NCBI GenBank assembly: GCA_030549775.1 | Contig: CM060175.1 | Location: 106,323,422 to 106,387,421 of the forward strand | DNA: 64,000 bases | Source of the DNA: Tamarix chinensis | Lineage: Eukaryota; Streptophyta; Magnoliopsida; Caryophyllales; Tamaricaceae | Direction of reading: 5' to 3' | In this document: piece by piece, positions 24,100 through 38,010 of the stretch | Numbering within the stretch: position 1 is the first letter of the stretch | Layout of the letters: each line of letters begins with the position of its first letter | The notes under the pieces: model-generated | What the model was told of the DNA's origin: nothing | Seen by the model: only the letters and a program-made list of their open reading frames with translations | Databases searched by the model: none | Program-made: the position numbers and the translations under genes

Positions 24100-26224
24100 A
24101 TAACTAAGTCAATTATATTAAGATGAATATGATCTTTGATAAGATTTTAGATGTCAAGAAAATATTTACTTATGGCATGACAATCTTAGGTCACTCTGGC
24201 ACAATTATGGTGCATCAAATTATTGAAAATTCACTTGACCACTCATTGAAAACATTAAAGTTCTTAAGTTTGATGATTTTTCATGTCCTACTTGTTCACT
24301 TGGTAAATTGATTATCAGCTTTTCATGAACACACTTGTTACAAAATCTCCAACACTTTTAGAAAGGATATAACTACAAGGAGTTATTTGTGGGTTGATTG
24401 TCCCTCCATGTGGACCATTTAGTTATTTTATGGTGTCGATTGATGCATCAATTTTTTTTTACCATAAATGTGACACTTGATAAGCTCCTTTATCAAATAA
24501 TTCGATTATCATTTTAAAAAAAAGATTGGATAATGTAGGTAAATTGACATTCCATGTATTTAATGAATATTGTACGTAAATTGGAATCGATGCGGATCAT
24601 CCAATAGCTCATGTTTAGATACAAAAATGGTCTCATTAAAACATTGATTAACTGATTAAATTTAATAGCTATGCCATTATTAATATCTAAATTACCCACA
24701 TTAGCTTAGGCACGTGCTATATTACATGCACTAGCTTTTATTCAGATAAGACTGACTGCTCATCATAAATAATCCCCATTATAGTTGATATCTAGTAATG
24801 AACCAAATATATCATATTTGAAAATATTTGGTTGTGCTGTGTACATTCCTATTACTCTACCCCATCAAACAAAAACGGGGCCACAAAGAACACTATGAAT
24901 GTATATTCATTTTAGTCACCATAAATTATTAAATATCTTGAACTTATAACTAGTGATTTATTTACAACATGGTTTGCTGACTGTCGATTTAATGAGATAG
25001 TGATCCTAAATTAAGGTGGAAATAAAAATAACATGGGCATATACATAAAGAATATTGCATGAAATACAATACACTTACCTTTTCTTGATTCACAATCAAA
25101 TTCATCTGGACAAGAAGTATAAAATATTATTCATTTATGAAGTGTTGCAAAATAACTACCTCTTTATTCACTAACATCAAGAAAGAGACAAATTCATATA
25201 TACTAGTAATAAATACTCAAGCTAAGATTGATATTCCTATTGAGGATTCAGATAGGATTTTTATTAACCAATAAAAGTAAGAAATTAATATAGTATGATC
25301 GATGCCACTAAATTTTTTTTATCATATTGAAAAGGTAAATGAAAATACCTCAAAGGATGGAGAAGACACCTTAGAAGAGGTGCATGATGGTGAAAAGCGA
25401 AAACCTTGACAATCAAGAAATATGAATAAATTATGTTATCACTACATAATAATTTAATAGAAATGACATAATAAAAGATTAAACATTTTCATACTCCATT
25501 TCTTGTGCGATGATGTTAGATAAAAATGATATTGAGCCTAGAATAATAATTGAAGGTCAAAGAAAACATGATTGGCCAAATGACAATTCAAGCATAATGG
25601 AAATCACTTGAAAAATATGAAGTGTTTGGACATGTGGTCCTTACACCAAAAGGTGAAAAACTTGTAAGCTATAAATGGGTGTTTTTATGAAAGATTAAAG
25701 AGAAAAAAAAATTGGCACAAGGCAATACTTGTAGCCCAATGCTTTTATCAGATACCGTAAATAGATTTTGAAGAAACATATTGTCCAGTTGTTGATGTAG
25801 CAACATTAAAATCCTTAATAGTATTTAAAAGATTAGAACTGTGCCTTATTAACATTGTGATTGCATGTCTATATTGATCACTTGATGTAAAAATCTATAT
25901 GAAAGTCCTCAAAGGACAAAAATTGCTTAAAGTTCATAACTTGAAGCCTTGAGAGATATTTTCTATAAAATTGAGAAAGTCACCATATGGATTGAAATAA
26001 TTTTAATAAATGTGATATAATTATCTTTGTGAACATCTTCTCAAAAGAAGACTAAGAAATGATCTAATTAATTCATGTGGTTTTATCAAACAACTCCATA
26101 TGAGTTTGCTATCATTATAGCTTTTAGTGATGGTCTAAATATCATCTAAACACATGATGATATCGAATGTGTTGCAAAATACTTGATGAAAGATCTCAGG
26201 AAAACAAAATTTTTCCTTGGATTG
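24100..26224 (+). pseudogene. L1 integrase and reverse-transcriptase remnants
   Basis: Broken frames include GAG-pre-integrase-like sequence (GHSGTIMVHQIIENS, near 24190-24230) and a segment around 25610-25690 reading LEKYEVFGHVVLTPKGEK then YKWVF, which matches the beginning of copia reverse transcriptase. Just before the L2 insertion it reads YLMKDLRKTKFFLGL. Many stops and frameshifts separate these islands. Confidence 0.65.
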
Positions 26225-26807
26225 TGTGAGATTTGATTAGGTATTTGAATCATAACTTTGTGTTGGTTTGTGTAGGTGTTGGAGAAGTTTGGAGTTAATA
26301 TGTGAGTTTTGTGAGAAATACAGATGCCTCGTGTTTATTAACGCAGAAACATGAGGGCCCCATGTTTATTAACATGGAAACATGGAGGCCTCATAATTTT
26401 TTCATAAAATGTTCTAATATGATAGTTTTAAGCAAAGCCAAGAGTAGAGAAATAAACACTGGGGGTGTGCTTACCAAATACGGATGGTGTTTTTTTCTTT
26501 ATATTCATGACATGTTGATTTATGCCGTAGGGTTTTATTTGATATAAAAGAGATATGATAAAACCCTAGATGTTAATTCGTGCGAGCTATCTTCTTTCTT
26601 CTTCTCCATGGAATTCTTCATTGTTAGAGAATTATATTTTATGTGATTTGTTGAATGATTGATCGAATCATTTTGTAATTGTACAAAACATAAATAAAGA
26701 TATCTAATTTTTCCTCAATTTTTTTGTGTGATTTAATCCTCAATTGTTCATAATCTTGTTAGTTCCGATTTGAGTTGGATCCATTCAATCCGAGCAATTC
26801 CGCAACA
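26225..26807 (+). repeat. L2 5' LTR
   Basis: The LTR is 583 bp, with TG at the start and CA at the end. It matches the two halves of the 3' LTR over TTGGAGAAGTTTGGAGTT, the AAAAGAGATATGATAAAACC block and the terminal TTGGATCCATTCAATCC. Confidence 0.85.
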
Positions 26808-29800
26808 ACTTAGTATCAGAGTTGTGGTTGTTGAAGATTTGGTAATCGGGATGGGTACAAGATTCGATAGTAAGAATTTCAAATAGTACATTAATTTTGT
26901 ATTATGGAAATTAAAGATGAATTTAGAATGGATTGGAAAAAGCTTTATCTGGTCATTTGAGTAGGTCATAATCAATGACGGATGAGAGATTTTAAGAATT
27001 ATATTTAAAGACCCTCTCTACCTTACAGTCATGCTTTTCAAAGGAGGTATTACAAGAAGGGGAAAAGGAATCAAAAAATTCTACTTTGTAATTGAAGCTT
27101 GAGTCATTGTACATGATCAAATTAGTAGCAAATAGATTACTATTGAAGAGTCGGTTTCATGACATGAAATTATAAGAGGGTCAATACTTGAAAAGTTATT
27201 TGGATGAATTTAAATCTATCATTATGAATTTTTATAATATAGATGTTAATTTAGATGGTGAAGATTTGACCATTTTGTTGTTATGTTCTTTTCCAGCAAG
27301 CTTAAAGCATTTTTCGTGAGATTATTTTGTATAGAAACAATATGTTAGTCTTTAAGGATGTGGAATCTATCAAATTACAATGATAGTTGATTGATATTCA
27401 ATTGAATAACATCAATAATTTTGGAGACTCACATAGTGAGGGATTGATAGCTAGGGAAATGACACATGAGTTGGGGTCTGGTGGTCATAAGAAGTCCATA
27501 TCTAAGTTGACAAGTTAGCAGAAAAATGTGATATGCTATGGGTGTCACAAGAAGGGGTATGTTAGAAAGCTTATTTCTTGATAGAAATCTTGGTGCTAAG
27601 TTTGGTGAGTCATCCAGTACAAAGGTTGCTGCTACAGTTTCCCATGATGATAGGGATGGAGATGTGTTGACGGCCATCAATAGACATAACAAGTTTAGTG
27701 ATAGATGGATCTTGGATTCTGGGTGTTCTTATCATATTCGTTTCAACTAGAGTTGGGTTTAGATATTTGAGGTGACATAGGGTAGAGTTGATGAGCAATG
27801 ATGCTGCTTGCAAAGTTGTTGGGATTGGGACAATGAAAGTGAGGATATATGACGGTGTGGTCCGGAAACTATCCAATGCGACACATTTCCTAAGATGACC
27901 AAGAACCTTATCTCTTTGAGTTTCTTGGATTATAATGGGTACCAGTGTATTATTGATGATGGTACCCTAAGAGTTACAAAATGAGCTCTGGTGGCGATGA
28001 GCAAAAGTGGATCGGGACATTGTATGAGTTGGTAGGTTCCATTGTTATGAAAAAAATTGCTATAACATCATTGAGGTTGTAAAATTCAGTTGTTACGAGA
28101 CTTTGTCACATAAGGTTGAGACATATGAGTGTTAAGGGTTTGATTGAGCTCTCTAAGAGGGGGCTACTGGATAGAGTGAGTATATGTACTATAGACTTCT
28201 ATGAGCATTGTGTGTTTTTCAAGCAAAATAGGGTTAGCTTTTCAATAGTTAAGCATAGTATGAGAGAGCCTCTTGAGTATATTTATTTAGATTTATGGGA
28301 TCTAGCGAAAGTGTTCCCTAAAGGTAGTTTAAGGTGTTACATTTATTGATGTCTTCCCTAGAAAGGTATGGATTTATTTCTTAAAGCATAAGAATGATGT
28401 GTTTGGTATTTTTAAAATTCATAAGACCTCGTTAGAGAAGCAGAATGGAAAGCAATTTAAGTATTTCAGCACAGATAATAGCCTTGAGTTTGTTGAGCAG
28501 AGTTTCATTGATTTCTACCAAGATCATGGGACAACGAGACGCCACACCTGTGTTGGGAGACTAAAATAGAATGGGGTTGGTGAGAAGATGAATAGATACC
28601 TATTGGATAAAGTTCGATGTATGTTAGCACAAGGAGGGATATGCAGAGAGTTTTAAGCTGAGACAGTTTATATGGCAGCATGCCTAGTGAACCAATTACC
28701 AAATCAGTCCATAGAGTTGAAGAAGCCTAAAGATTTGTGGTATGATAAGTCAACTAATTACTCTAATTTGCATGCCTTTGTTTACCTTAATTATGCTTAT
28801 GTGAATTATGGTGAACTTGATGCTAGAGCTAAGAAATGTATCTTTCTTAGATTTACATTCGGAGTGAAGAGGCACAACTTATGGGACCCAGCTACATCTA
28901 AATTCTTGACTAGTAGGGATATTACCTTCAATGAGTCTGTGTTCCTCCAAAAGATTGAGTCTTATGATGGTATATGTAAGGAGATATAGTAGGATAGTGC
29001 TTTAGAACAGGTGGGCATTGCTTTTGACTTGGATGGAAGAGACCCTTTTGATAGACCCACTATTTCTGAAGTGAGTGGATCCAAGCAGTAGGTAGAGCAA
29101 AGGAGCACTACTCTAGGTAGAAGACGGAGGATTGTTAAGCCTCTAATTAGGTATAGTTTTGAAGAATTTACCGAATATGCTTTATCTAGTGTAGAGACTA
29201 TTGTTGATGTGTATGAACTATCATCATTCTTAGAGGCTATTGAGTGTACCATTTCTGCTATGAAGGAGGAGGTAGAGTCCTTATTGAAGAATCAGACATG
29301 GAAACTTGTGAAGGCACCTAGGAAGAAAAATATTGTTACTTTCAAGTGGGTGTACAAGTTCAAACAAGGAGCTTCAGGGCTTGAGAGACCAATGTACAAG
29401 GCTCTTTTAGTTGTACATGGATTCAGTTAGATTCTAGGCATGGATTATAACGAGGTATGTTCTCCTATGGTTAGACATGCTTTTATTTGTACCTTACTTT
29501 CACTTGTGGCTATGCATGATCTTGAGTTGGAGCATTTTGATGTTAAAAATGCATTTCTTCTTAGTGAGATTGAGAAGGAGATTTATATGTGACAAATTTA
29601 TGGGTTTTTGGTTGAGGGGATGCATGATCATGTTTGCCTATTGAAGAGGTCACCGTATAGTATAAATCAGTCCTCTGATTGTTGTATAAATGATTTGATC
29701 AGCTAATACTTGAACATGTTTTCTCTTGGAGTGAGTATGATGGATGTGTTTACTTGAAGGAGATGGAGGGTGGCTCTTTTGTGTATCATTTGCTATATGT

Positions 29801-30866
29801 TGATGATATTCTTGTTTTAGAAAAAGATATATATGATGATGATAAGGTGAAGTTAATGATGAAGATTGAGTTTGAGATGAAGGATCTTGGAACTACAAAG
29901 ATGATCCTTGTCGTGGAGATCATTAGAAAACGTAAGCAGAAGTTTTTGTACTTGTCACAAGAGTCTTATATGAATAAGGTGCTGGAGGGTTTTCATATGA
30001 TGAATGCCAAGATCGTAAGCACTCCATTGGGTACTCACTTATCTGTTTTTTATTGTCCCAAATCTAAAGAGAAAAAGGGGTTCATGATGATTGTTCCATA
30101 TTCAAATTCTATTGGTTGTTTCATGTAAGCTATGGTGTGTACCCGACCTGATATCGCTCAAGCTGTTAGTGTTGTGAGTCGATATATGACAAAAATAGCT
30201 AAGGCTCATTGGAAAGCAGTTAAGTATATCCTTAGGTACTTGAAGGGAATGTAATCAACTTATATTGAGTATGGAAGATCATCTGATTTGTTGGTTAGAT
30301 TTGTGGACTTTGATCATGGTGGAGATCTTGATAAAAGGAGATCTACTGGTGGAGATCTTGATAAAAGGAGATCTACTAGTAGATATTTTTTCTATCTTAA
30401 TGGTTCAGCTATTAGCTAGAGTTCTTCCTTACAGGAGATGAAGACCCTGTCCACTACTGAGGCAGCTAATATGGCTAAAATAGTCTTTTCAGGAAGTTGT
30501 GTGTCTTAGTGGTTTCGTACGAGAGTTAGGGTTTGGTTATGGTGCTCTAGTCATTCGTGGTGATAACTAGAGTGCTATCTATTTAGTGAAGAATAAAATT
30601 CTTTCCATCATCAAATGAAGCACATTGACATCAGGAATCACTTTTTCCAGGGTGCTGTTGCTGCAGGTAAAGTTGTGTTAGAGAAGGTGGGTAGTTTGGA
30701 TAATTCGACTGATATGCTAATAAAGCCATTAACCGTAGGTAAGTTTGAGTGTTTCTCAGACTTGATTGGTGTTCATAAGTTATGAAGTTTTTTTTTTGGG
30801 CTAGGGATATTTTTGTAGAGATCTTTACATGTCATGCATCATAAATATTGTGTTAAGGTGGAAAAT
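26808..30866 (+). pseudogene. L2 gag-pol polyprotein remnant (Ty1/copia order)
   Basis: Domains appear in copia order (integrase before reverse transcriptase), broken by many stops. They are a degraded Gag (26850-27400), protease with DRWILDSGCSYHI (about 27700-27745), GAG-pre-integrase LRHMSVKGLIELSKRGLLD (28110-28175), integrase with STDNSLEF (about 28470), reverse transcriptase WKLVKAPRKKNIVTFKWVYKF (29300-29365) and YVDDILV (about 29798-29818), and RNase H ending near STDMLIKPLTVGKF (about 30707-30750). A 30-bp in-frame tandem duplication encoding GGDLDKRRST twice lies at 30319-30378. The element cannot encode active proteins. Confidence 0.85.
30319..30378 (+). repeat. 30-bp perfect tandem duplication within L2 RNase H region
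   Basis: The unit at 30319-30348 is repeated exactly at 30349-30378. Its length is a multiple of three, so the frame is kept. Confidence 0.9.
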
Positions 30867-31130
30867 TATGAGCTTTAACTGGATATTTGACACACAACAT
30901 AAGATTGTGTTAGTGTGTGTAGGTATTGGAGAAGTTTGGAGTTGATATATGAGTTTTGTGAGAAACACAGGAGGACCGTGTTTATTAATATGAAAACATG
31001 AGGGCCTTGTGTTTTTTCATAGAATTTTTTGATGTGAGAGTTTTGATAAAAGAGCTAAGAGTAGAGAAACAAACAGGGAGGCGCGTCTATTATACACGAA
31101 CCATGTTTTTTCTTTATTTCTGTAACTCAC
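30867..31130 (+). repeat. L2 3' LTR, left half
   Basis: It begins TATGAGCTTTAACTGG, matching the 5' LTR start TGTGAGATTTG with changes. It continues with the GGAGAAGTTTGGAGTT block and stops at the L3 insertion point. Confidence 0.85.
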
Positions 31131-31435
31131 TGTTATATCCTGAATTTTTGTTAACTTAATCTTGAATAATTAATACCCTAATCCAAACCTTAATCTCAAG
31201 AATTTTATTTTAGCCCTAACTTAATTCTTTTATCCCAAAATATTAACATAAACTCGATCTTTGATTGGGAAAATTTATAATTCTCAACCTAACTTTAATT
31301 TTGTTAATTTATATAATTAATCTTACCTTTTAGCTAATAATTTTTTTTAACCTAATCCAATCCTAACCTCTAGGTTCTTTTTCCTTTTTCTTTTCCTTTC
31401 TTTTTTTCTCTTTTCCTTCTTCTCCTACACCGATT

Positions 31436-32460
31436 TTGTGGCATGAAGGAATTTTATTCCTCTGCCTCTTCCCCTGCTGCCTTCGTTACCCTTGTGCACC
31501 GCCATTATCTCACCATCACCCTGCCTCCCACACGCACCATGGCACCATCATCTCTGCCATCTCTCATGATTGTATTTCTTTATTCTTCTCTTCCCCTACC
31601 ATGATGATCACCATCAGTCTTCATCCTCTACCAAATTTCACCCTATCTCCTTCGTGCGCCACCATCACTGACCATCATCATCATCATCTCTCTTGTCTTT
31701 ACCTAATCTCCATCAATTTCAACCATCACCATCACCCCTATTCTTTTTCTTTTCTTCTTCTTTGTCGATTATCAACATCATTATCATAGCCACCTCCTCT
31801 ACCATTCTCCTCCATGGCACACCACCTTACTAGTATAAACATACCCCTCTATCCTTCCATTTTTAGTCGTCCATAACCCAACTCCGAGCTTCTTCTCTTC
31901 TTCCTTCTTCTTCTTCTTCTTCTTCTTCTTCTTCTTCTTCTTCTTCTTCTTCTTCTTCTTCTTCTTCTTCTTCTTCTTCTTCTTCTTCTTCTTCTTCCTC
32001 CTTTCCCTATTTTTTGCCAGCAAACCACCCATTCCACCACCGTGCACCACCTTGGCCACCACTCGCCGCCCATTAGCTGGTGGACCGACCACCAAGGTTA
32101 CCCCAACCTTCCCCAACACTGTTGTCGGCTATCGCCGCCGACCACCACTTCTTTTCCCTTCTTCTTTCTCTCGTCCATCTCACTTTTGTAGAGTGCACGG
32201 CCTAGGCATGACCTCAGCACGATCGTGTAACACTAAAAATTTCCTATCGCATAGCTATGCAACCTTTGCATCGTCTAGCCATGTGTGATATTTTTTCTTG
32301 GCCTGTTGTGCATCGTTGTAGTACAACCATGCAACCTTTGCATCACTTGGTCGTGCATGACCTTTTCACTAGATCAGGGCTGCACCGCCTGCTGCATAGT
32401 CATGCAACTTCTCATTTTGACTGTGCGCCCCTATTTTTACCCCTAAACCTTGTCTAAAAA
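31436..32460 (+). other. Pyrimidine-rich, GC-elevated domain of L3
   Basis: CCAC/CATC/CTT-rich DNA gives long fortuitous frames on both strands. It corresponds to the G-rich domain seen on the plus strand in L4, L6 and L7, here inverted. I do not regard any frame as coding. Confidence 0.6.
31903..31997. repeat. (CTT)n microsatellite
   Basis: About 30 near-perfect TTC/CTT units. On the minus strand it reads as poly-Lys or poly-Arg, a translation artefact. Confidence 0.97.
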
Positions 32461-32828
32461 CCACTAAATTTTCACCATAGCATCACCATACATTCCACTA
32501 CACTTTCATACAACTCAAGCTTCCATTCGACTTTGGTCATTTTCATTTTTACCCTCCTCTACCTTAACCTTACCCTCGATTTTAATCTTTAATCCTAATC
32601 ATATTTTTATCTTATTTTCTTAGGTGATCTTCTGGTGATATCAGAGGATGTCTAGGATTTACGTGCAGAGAGCCCGGTGTCTTTGTTGGTAAGGATATAT
32701 ATTGTAGCTAGGATTTTATGGGATAAATTGTAACACCCCCAAATTTTACTACTGAAAAATTTCCTTTTATTAAAATAATTAGTAGAAGCAAAATATCAAA
32801 ATCATGAATTCTGGGGATATTACTGCCA

Positions 32829-32874
32829 CACTTAGTACCAGACCGGTTCACTCCTACGGTTCCAGTAGCAAGTG
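32829..32874 (+). other. Inverted repeat, decayed L4 copy
   Basis: The left arm CACTTAGTA (32829-32837) is intact. The right arm reads TAGCAAGTG (32866-32874), leaving two mismatches. Confidence 0.55.
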
Positions 32875-33439
32875 CTAAGGCTAAAAGAGAAGAACACAAC
32901 TTACGAGAAACTCAGACATATTTAAATAAGAGTAGTGTAGTAAAAAATTTACGAGAATAAAATCCACTAGTGGTGGTTACAAAACAACGAATACATTGAA
33001 ACAATAATTTAAAAGAGAAAGAGGTCAACCCCAGAACATTCCGAATAGTTCCTTATGCTCTTTACCGGGATCCCACTTGAATAGCACCTGAAAGCGACCT
33101 GCATGAGACACTGCCCATTGAATAGGCAGGGCCCTCACGAATGGAACCCTTCAGTACTACGGTACTGAGTAACCCTTTAAAACACAATTAAAAGTAGGCT
33201 CACAATGTAACACATGATATACCACTATACCCATACATAACGACATGTGTAAACATAATATTCAGATCCATACATTCATATATTTAACAAGTCAATCATA
33301 TATTAATGGCGCATACATAATATTCACTTTCGTACATTCACATACTTAATAAGTCAATCAAATATTAGTAGGTCATAATGAACAATCAATACTCTTAGGG
33401 CCTTTATGCCATTAGTCCATCGTTATCAATCATCTCGGA

Positions 33440-33810
33440 TTATCAATATCCATGCGAGTGTGGGAACCCCACTATTATAGCCGGTGGACCGGAATACATA
33501 TAGGACTGAACACTCCTAACCACTATTATTCGCTGGTGGATCGGTCTCCAAGGTAGAACGCTCCTGGCCACTATTATTCTCTGGTAGCCTGGTCTGGCCC
33601 CGAATCACATGGTGTTCCACTGTAAGTGATTAGTGTCTTCCCCATGTCTTATCGTTATTACGTTTGGCTTGTTGAGCACGGAATCCCCCACTATTATAGC
33701 CAGTGGATCGAAAATCATGCAGGGTAAAATGCTCCTGCCCACTATTATTCGCCGGTGGACCGGTCTCCAGGGCACCCCGGCTGGCCACTATTATTCACCG
33801 GTGGACTGGT
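33440..33810 (+). repeat. L4 block of CCACTATTAT / CCGGTGGA modules
   Basis: Several irregularly spaced copies of CCACTATTAT followed by a GCCGGTGGA- or CGCTGGTGGA-type segment. They are alternately followed by lines resembling CAGGGCA and CTCCTGGCC. The same modules recur in L6 and L7. Confidence 0.85.
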
Positions 33811-34449
33811 CTGGGTCCGGCTAAAAAATCTTCCTCTTTAAGTGATTAGTGTCTTATTCATATCTTATTCGAAAGATTTCACCCTAGACATGCATGGCTA
33901 ACTATATCCACACTTATCCTCCCAAGAGGGCCCGCCCCATATCTTGAGACTTCTCCACCTCCTAACTCGCTCCAACATCTTTCCCTTAATCCACTTTCTC
34001 ACACTGGGAGCTCAACTCCTAAATGTGTGGGTCAAGGCCCACTACCTTATACCACTAGTGTAATATCCCCTTTTTTAAAACCGTAATTATAAATTTATAA
34101 TTATATAATTAATTATAATTATTATTTTAGAGGGCTTAATCTTAAAAGTGTTATTATTTTTCATATTATTTCAACAGTTTAAGTATAAATTTAATTAGGT
34201 TAAAATTTTGATAGAGATTAGATTATTTATATTAATCCTAATTTTTACCCATAAATCTTATTTTAAATTATTTTATTAATAATCTTTTGATCTGTAATCT
34301 AAAAATAATTTTTTAAGAATTATTTTCGATTATTTTACTCTTTTTGATTATTTTTAAAATCTATCCTGATTCGGATAATTTTTCCCAAACTATTTTTATA
34401 TTCGATATTTTAATCTACCTAAATTAAATCTAAAACTAAATAAATAAAC

Positions 34450-35450
34450 TCTACTCTACCCTCTGCCTTATCCGAATATTTCTCCCAAAGATTTTTCCGT
34501 CTCCTTCGTACATTTTATACACACATATACACTCCACCGTCACCTGCCTGTCATTTATACACACTTACACACTCTCTGTACATTATACACATATACACAC
34601 GCACACGGCACAACACCTCACATCAGCCCCTCTCAAAATTCTTTCGGCTAAACCTAACGAAATAGCACCCCTCCTCCCCTCTCTTTTTGTTCGATTACTA
34701 CCACCCCAACTCCTATTCCTTCCAGCTCTCTGCATGCACATAATCACACACGCAACCCTTCCCTCCCCTCCTGTTAATTCGACACCTTCCCCGTTGAGCA
34801 ACCAACAACCACCGTTCACAACCCTTCTCCCCCTATCATTATACATTTACACACGCACCATACAACACACACATACACTACACTCCCTCTCTGCTCCCCT
34901 CCATTTTCGATCACCAAACAACCCCCTCTCTGCATGCATATACACGCACGACAGCCACCAACCAAAGTAGCCCCTTCTCATTTTCTTCCTTTTCTTCCTG
35001 CCTTCCCGACCGCACAACACCCCCATCACATGACCCTGTACCTCCCTCTCGTCCCGTAACACCACCACACCAACCGCGCAAGCCCAACAGCCACCCCAGC
35101 TCCTCCACCTTTCCCCCTTCGTGCTGCCCTGTTCCACCGCAGCCCTGCGCCTCGCCCAAACCAGCCAGCAACCCCTAGCCCAGCCCTGTTTTCCTTTGCT
35201 CCACCGTCGCCCAGCCTTCCCTCGCAGCACCAACCACCTTCAAACCATCTACCCCTTCCCTCCCTCTCTGTTTTGTTTGAAATTTTCCAGCCCAGCCACA
35301 ACCTCTCACAGTAGCCTCCCAGCAGCCCATCACCCTCGACCCAGCCCTACCAGCCTCCAGCTGCCTTGCATCGCCGGCCAACCACCGCCGCTGCCCTATG
35401 TGTTTTTTCATGCGTGCATGGCTCACGCTGCGCATGTAGCGTGAGTTGTG
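34450..35450 (+). other. C-rich domain of L5 (G-rich domain on minus strand)
   Basis: Strong strand skew, with runs of CCACC, CCAGCC and CCTCCC. It produces several overlapping open frames on both strands with no recognisable domain. I treat these as compositional artefacts. Confidence 0.6.
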
Positions 35451-36742
35451 TGTATTAAAAAAAAAGGGTATATATAATATTGGTACCCATTTTAAGTGTA
35501 AGGGTATTTTAGTAATTTTTCAATAAATAAATATTTTTATATTATAATTATTATTTTACTTGATAGATATTAATTCAATAATTTCGGTATTATTTTTAGA
35601 TACGAAAGGTTGATTAGCGGGATCCGATAAATTTAGTAGGATACCGCTATTTTTGCGTTTTTGTTGGAATTCAGGTAACCGTTATATCTTACTAAAATTA
35701 TAAATATTGCGTGATAGCACATTAGGGTTTTTGGTTGATGAAATATGTTAAGCATGGTTTACTTTGATATAATTATGTGTTAATTATCATTATTATGAAA
35801 ACAGATAAAACGAGCATGTTATATGATATAAATTATGCCAGGTATGAAAGTATGTTTTAAAATGATTCTATTGATAGAAAAATAATTTGTATGATAATTA
35901 TGTATAGAATAATAGGTTGAGCATGCTTAGAAATAATTATGGAATAATTAATTATGGATGTGTGCCCTAGGGGCAATTTAGTCATTTTTATGTATTATGA
36001 TATTTATTTTGAAAATCATGTCTTATATGTATTAGTTGTTGTTGAGTACGTGATTATGTATTTTGGATGGATTAAAGGTGTGGAAAATGATTTTATGTGT
36101 AAAATTACGTATAAGGGCAAAATGGTCATTTGACATATCTAATAATTTAAAATTGTGTAATTAATAATTTATTTATGGTGTTTTAGCCTTTTCATGGCAA
36201 GTGAATAAATTAAAATAGAATTAGTTTTTAAATAGATAATAATCTGGGAATTTTTAGTCTGAGGGGTATTTTGGTCTTTTTGACCTAAAGCATCCAAATG
36301 TGAATAATTGAGCCTAGGATGGCCTTAGTATATTTTAAATGTTGGCTTCGAACTTGACCTTGATTATTGTTGTCTCGAATGATTGGAAATAAGTAAGAAC
36401 GGTTAAGTATGAGAATTTAATTTATCTGTATTCTATGCGATTTCGTGGTCATCTTAATAAAATACTAATATTTAAAGTGAAAGACCTCGATATCGGGAAT
36501 GATGGCTCCTGGGGGTCGCTACCTTAAGAACGTGGTTTAGCCCACGGTTGATATGGATTTTTGCTGGTGTGCCTTAGTGCCCCAATCAGGCCCTACATCT
36601 TACTATATTTTGTTCTACGGACTAATAGGGGGTATGCATACTTATGGATTAGGTGTCCTTGTCAGTAGGGTACTGTGTTACCTTCGTGTACCAGTACGAC
36701 CAGGGTACCTTTGCATCCTTGGGTTGATAGTCGGTAGGATAC
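35451..36742 (+). other. AT-rich part of L5 up to the L6 insertion
   Basis: No coding signal was seen. The end (36650-36742) has diverged repeats of a GGTACTGTGTTACCTTCGTGTACC-like motif that resume after L6 at 46319, which supports the L6 insertion point. Confidence 0.6.
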
Positions 36743-36840
36743 TGTCACACCCCCAAATTTACTACTAAAAAATTTCGTTTAAATCAAAAGGTTTAGCGGA
36801 AGCGAAAGATAAAACCGTAAACTCGGGGGCATTACCGCTA

Positions 36841-36886
36841 CACTTAGTACCAGACCGGTACACTTCTACCGCTCCAGTACTAAGTG
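36841..36886 (+). other. Conserved two-stem inverted repeat, L6 copy
   Basis: The outer arms CACTTAGTAC (36841-36850) and GTACTAAGTG (36877-36886) are perfectly complementary. The inner arms CGGTA (36856-36860) and TACCG (36867-36871) are also perfect. It lies about 100 bp from the unit's 5' end. As RNA or single-stranded DNA it would fold into a hairpin. Confidence 0.75.
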
Positions 36887-37409
36887 CTAAGGCTAAAACC
36901 AAACAACATCAAGTGTGAAATATTAAAACATGAGTCGACATTTGACATAAATCATTAACGAAACACAAGTCAATTAGTATTTAGAATACGGTTTAGGAGT
37001 ACAACTTAAGAGTACGATTTCAAAACATGAAGCGTAGTACAAAATACAGCTAAATAAAACAAGTCCCGAAGGATCAATATCCGGATTGCCTACTCACTCA
37101 AGTCAAGCCTTCCACCCCAAAATAGTACCCGATCATAAACCTTCACAGGAGGTCTGCTCCCCACCATCGGTGGATCATCACAGGACCCATTCAATCAAGG
37201 TAGTATCAGTACGGGTCCGATACTGAGTAAGGGAGCAGGTGCACTAAGGCCACACATACAATCATGCAACATACCACACATAGCACAATCACATAGGCAA
37301 CATGTAATAATATAGACGATGCAGGTCGGCGATGGTCCAATCCAACTTCTTCTTTTCATAACTCTGATAATTATAGTCAATTCACATCATAATCGTTATG
37401 AATCCATGA

Positions 37410-38010
37410 GAGTGCGGGAACCCCACTATTATAGCCGGTGGATTGGTCACTTATAGGGAAGAACGCACCTAACCACTATTTTATGCCGGTGGATCGGTCT
37501 CTAGGGCAGAACGCTCCTGGCCACTATTATGCCGGTGGATCGGTCTGGCCCCGACTCTCATGGTGTTTCACTGTGATTATAACGTATCTTTCCATGATTT
37601 ATTTGTAAGTCATTTCACACCATAATATTTGTTAATCCATGCGAGTACGGGAACCCCACTATTATAGTCGTTGGATCGGTCACTTATAGGGCAGAACACA
37701 CCTAACCACTATTATATGCCGGTGGATCGGTCTCCAGGGCACAACGCTCCTGGCCACTATTATGCCGGTGGATCGGTCTGGCCCCTACTCTCATGGTGTT
37801 TCACTGTAAGTATATAGTTTCTTTACCATGATTCATTTACAACATACTGTTTGGTTTGTTGAGCTCGGGATCCCCCACTATTATAGCCGGTGGATCAGTC
37901 ACTTATAGGGCAGAACGCACCTAACCACTATTATATGCCGGTGGATCGGTCTTTAGGGCACCCCGGCACCTGGCCACTATTATGCCGGTGGATCGGTCTG
38001 GGCCCAGCTC
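37410..38010 (+). repeat. L6 block of CCACTATTATAG / CCGGTGGATCGG modules
   Basis: Higher-order repeats of about 220-240 bp, each with three modules: CCACTATTATAG + CCGGTGGA, then CCACTATTATATG + CCGGTGGATCGG, then CCACTATTATG + CCGGTGGATCGG. They are separated by AGGGCAGAACGC and CTCCTGG. Three higher-order units are visible. Confidence 0.85.

Noticed and set aside
29754..30128. Reverse transcriptase with YVDD as possible integrated pararetrovirus
   Set aside because: Domain order with integrase before reverse transcriptase, flanking LTRs and 5-bp target duplications identify a Ty1/copia element; no coat or movement protein is present.
31799..32119. Poly-Lys and poly-Arg reading frames on the minus strand
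   Set aside because: Translation of the (CTT)n microsatellite.
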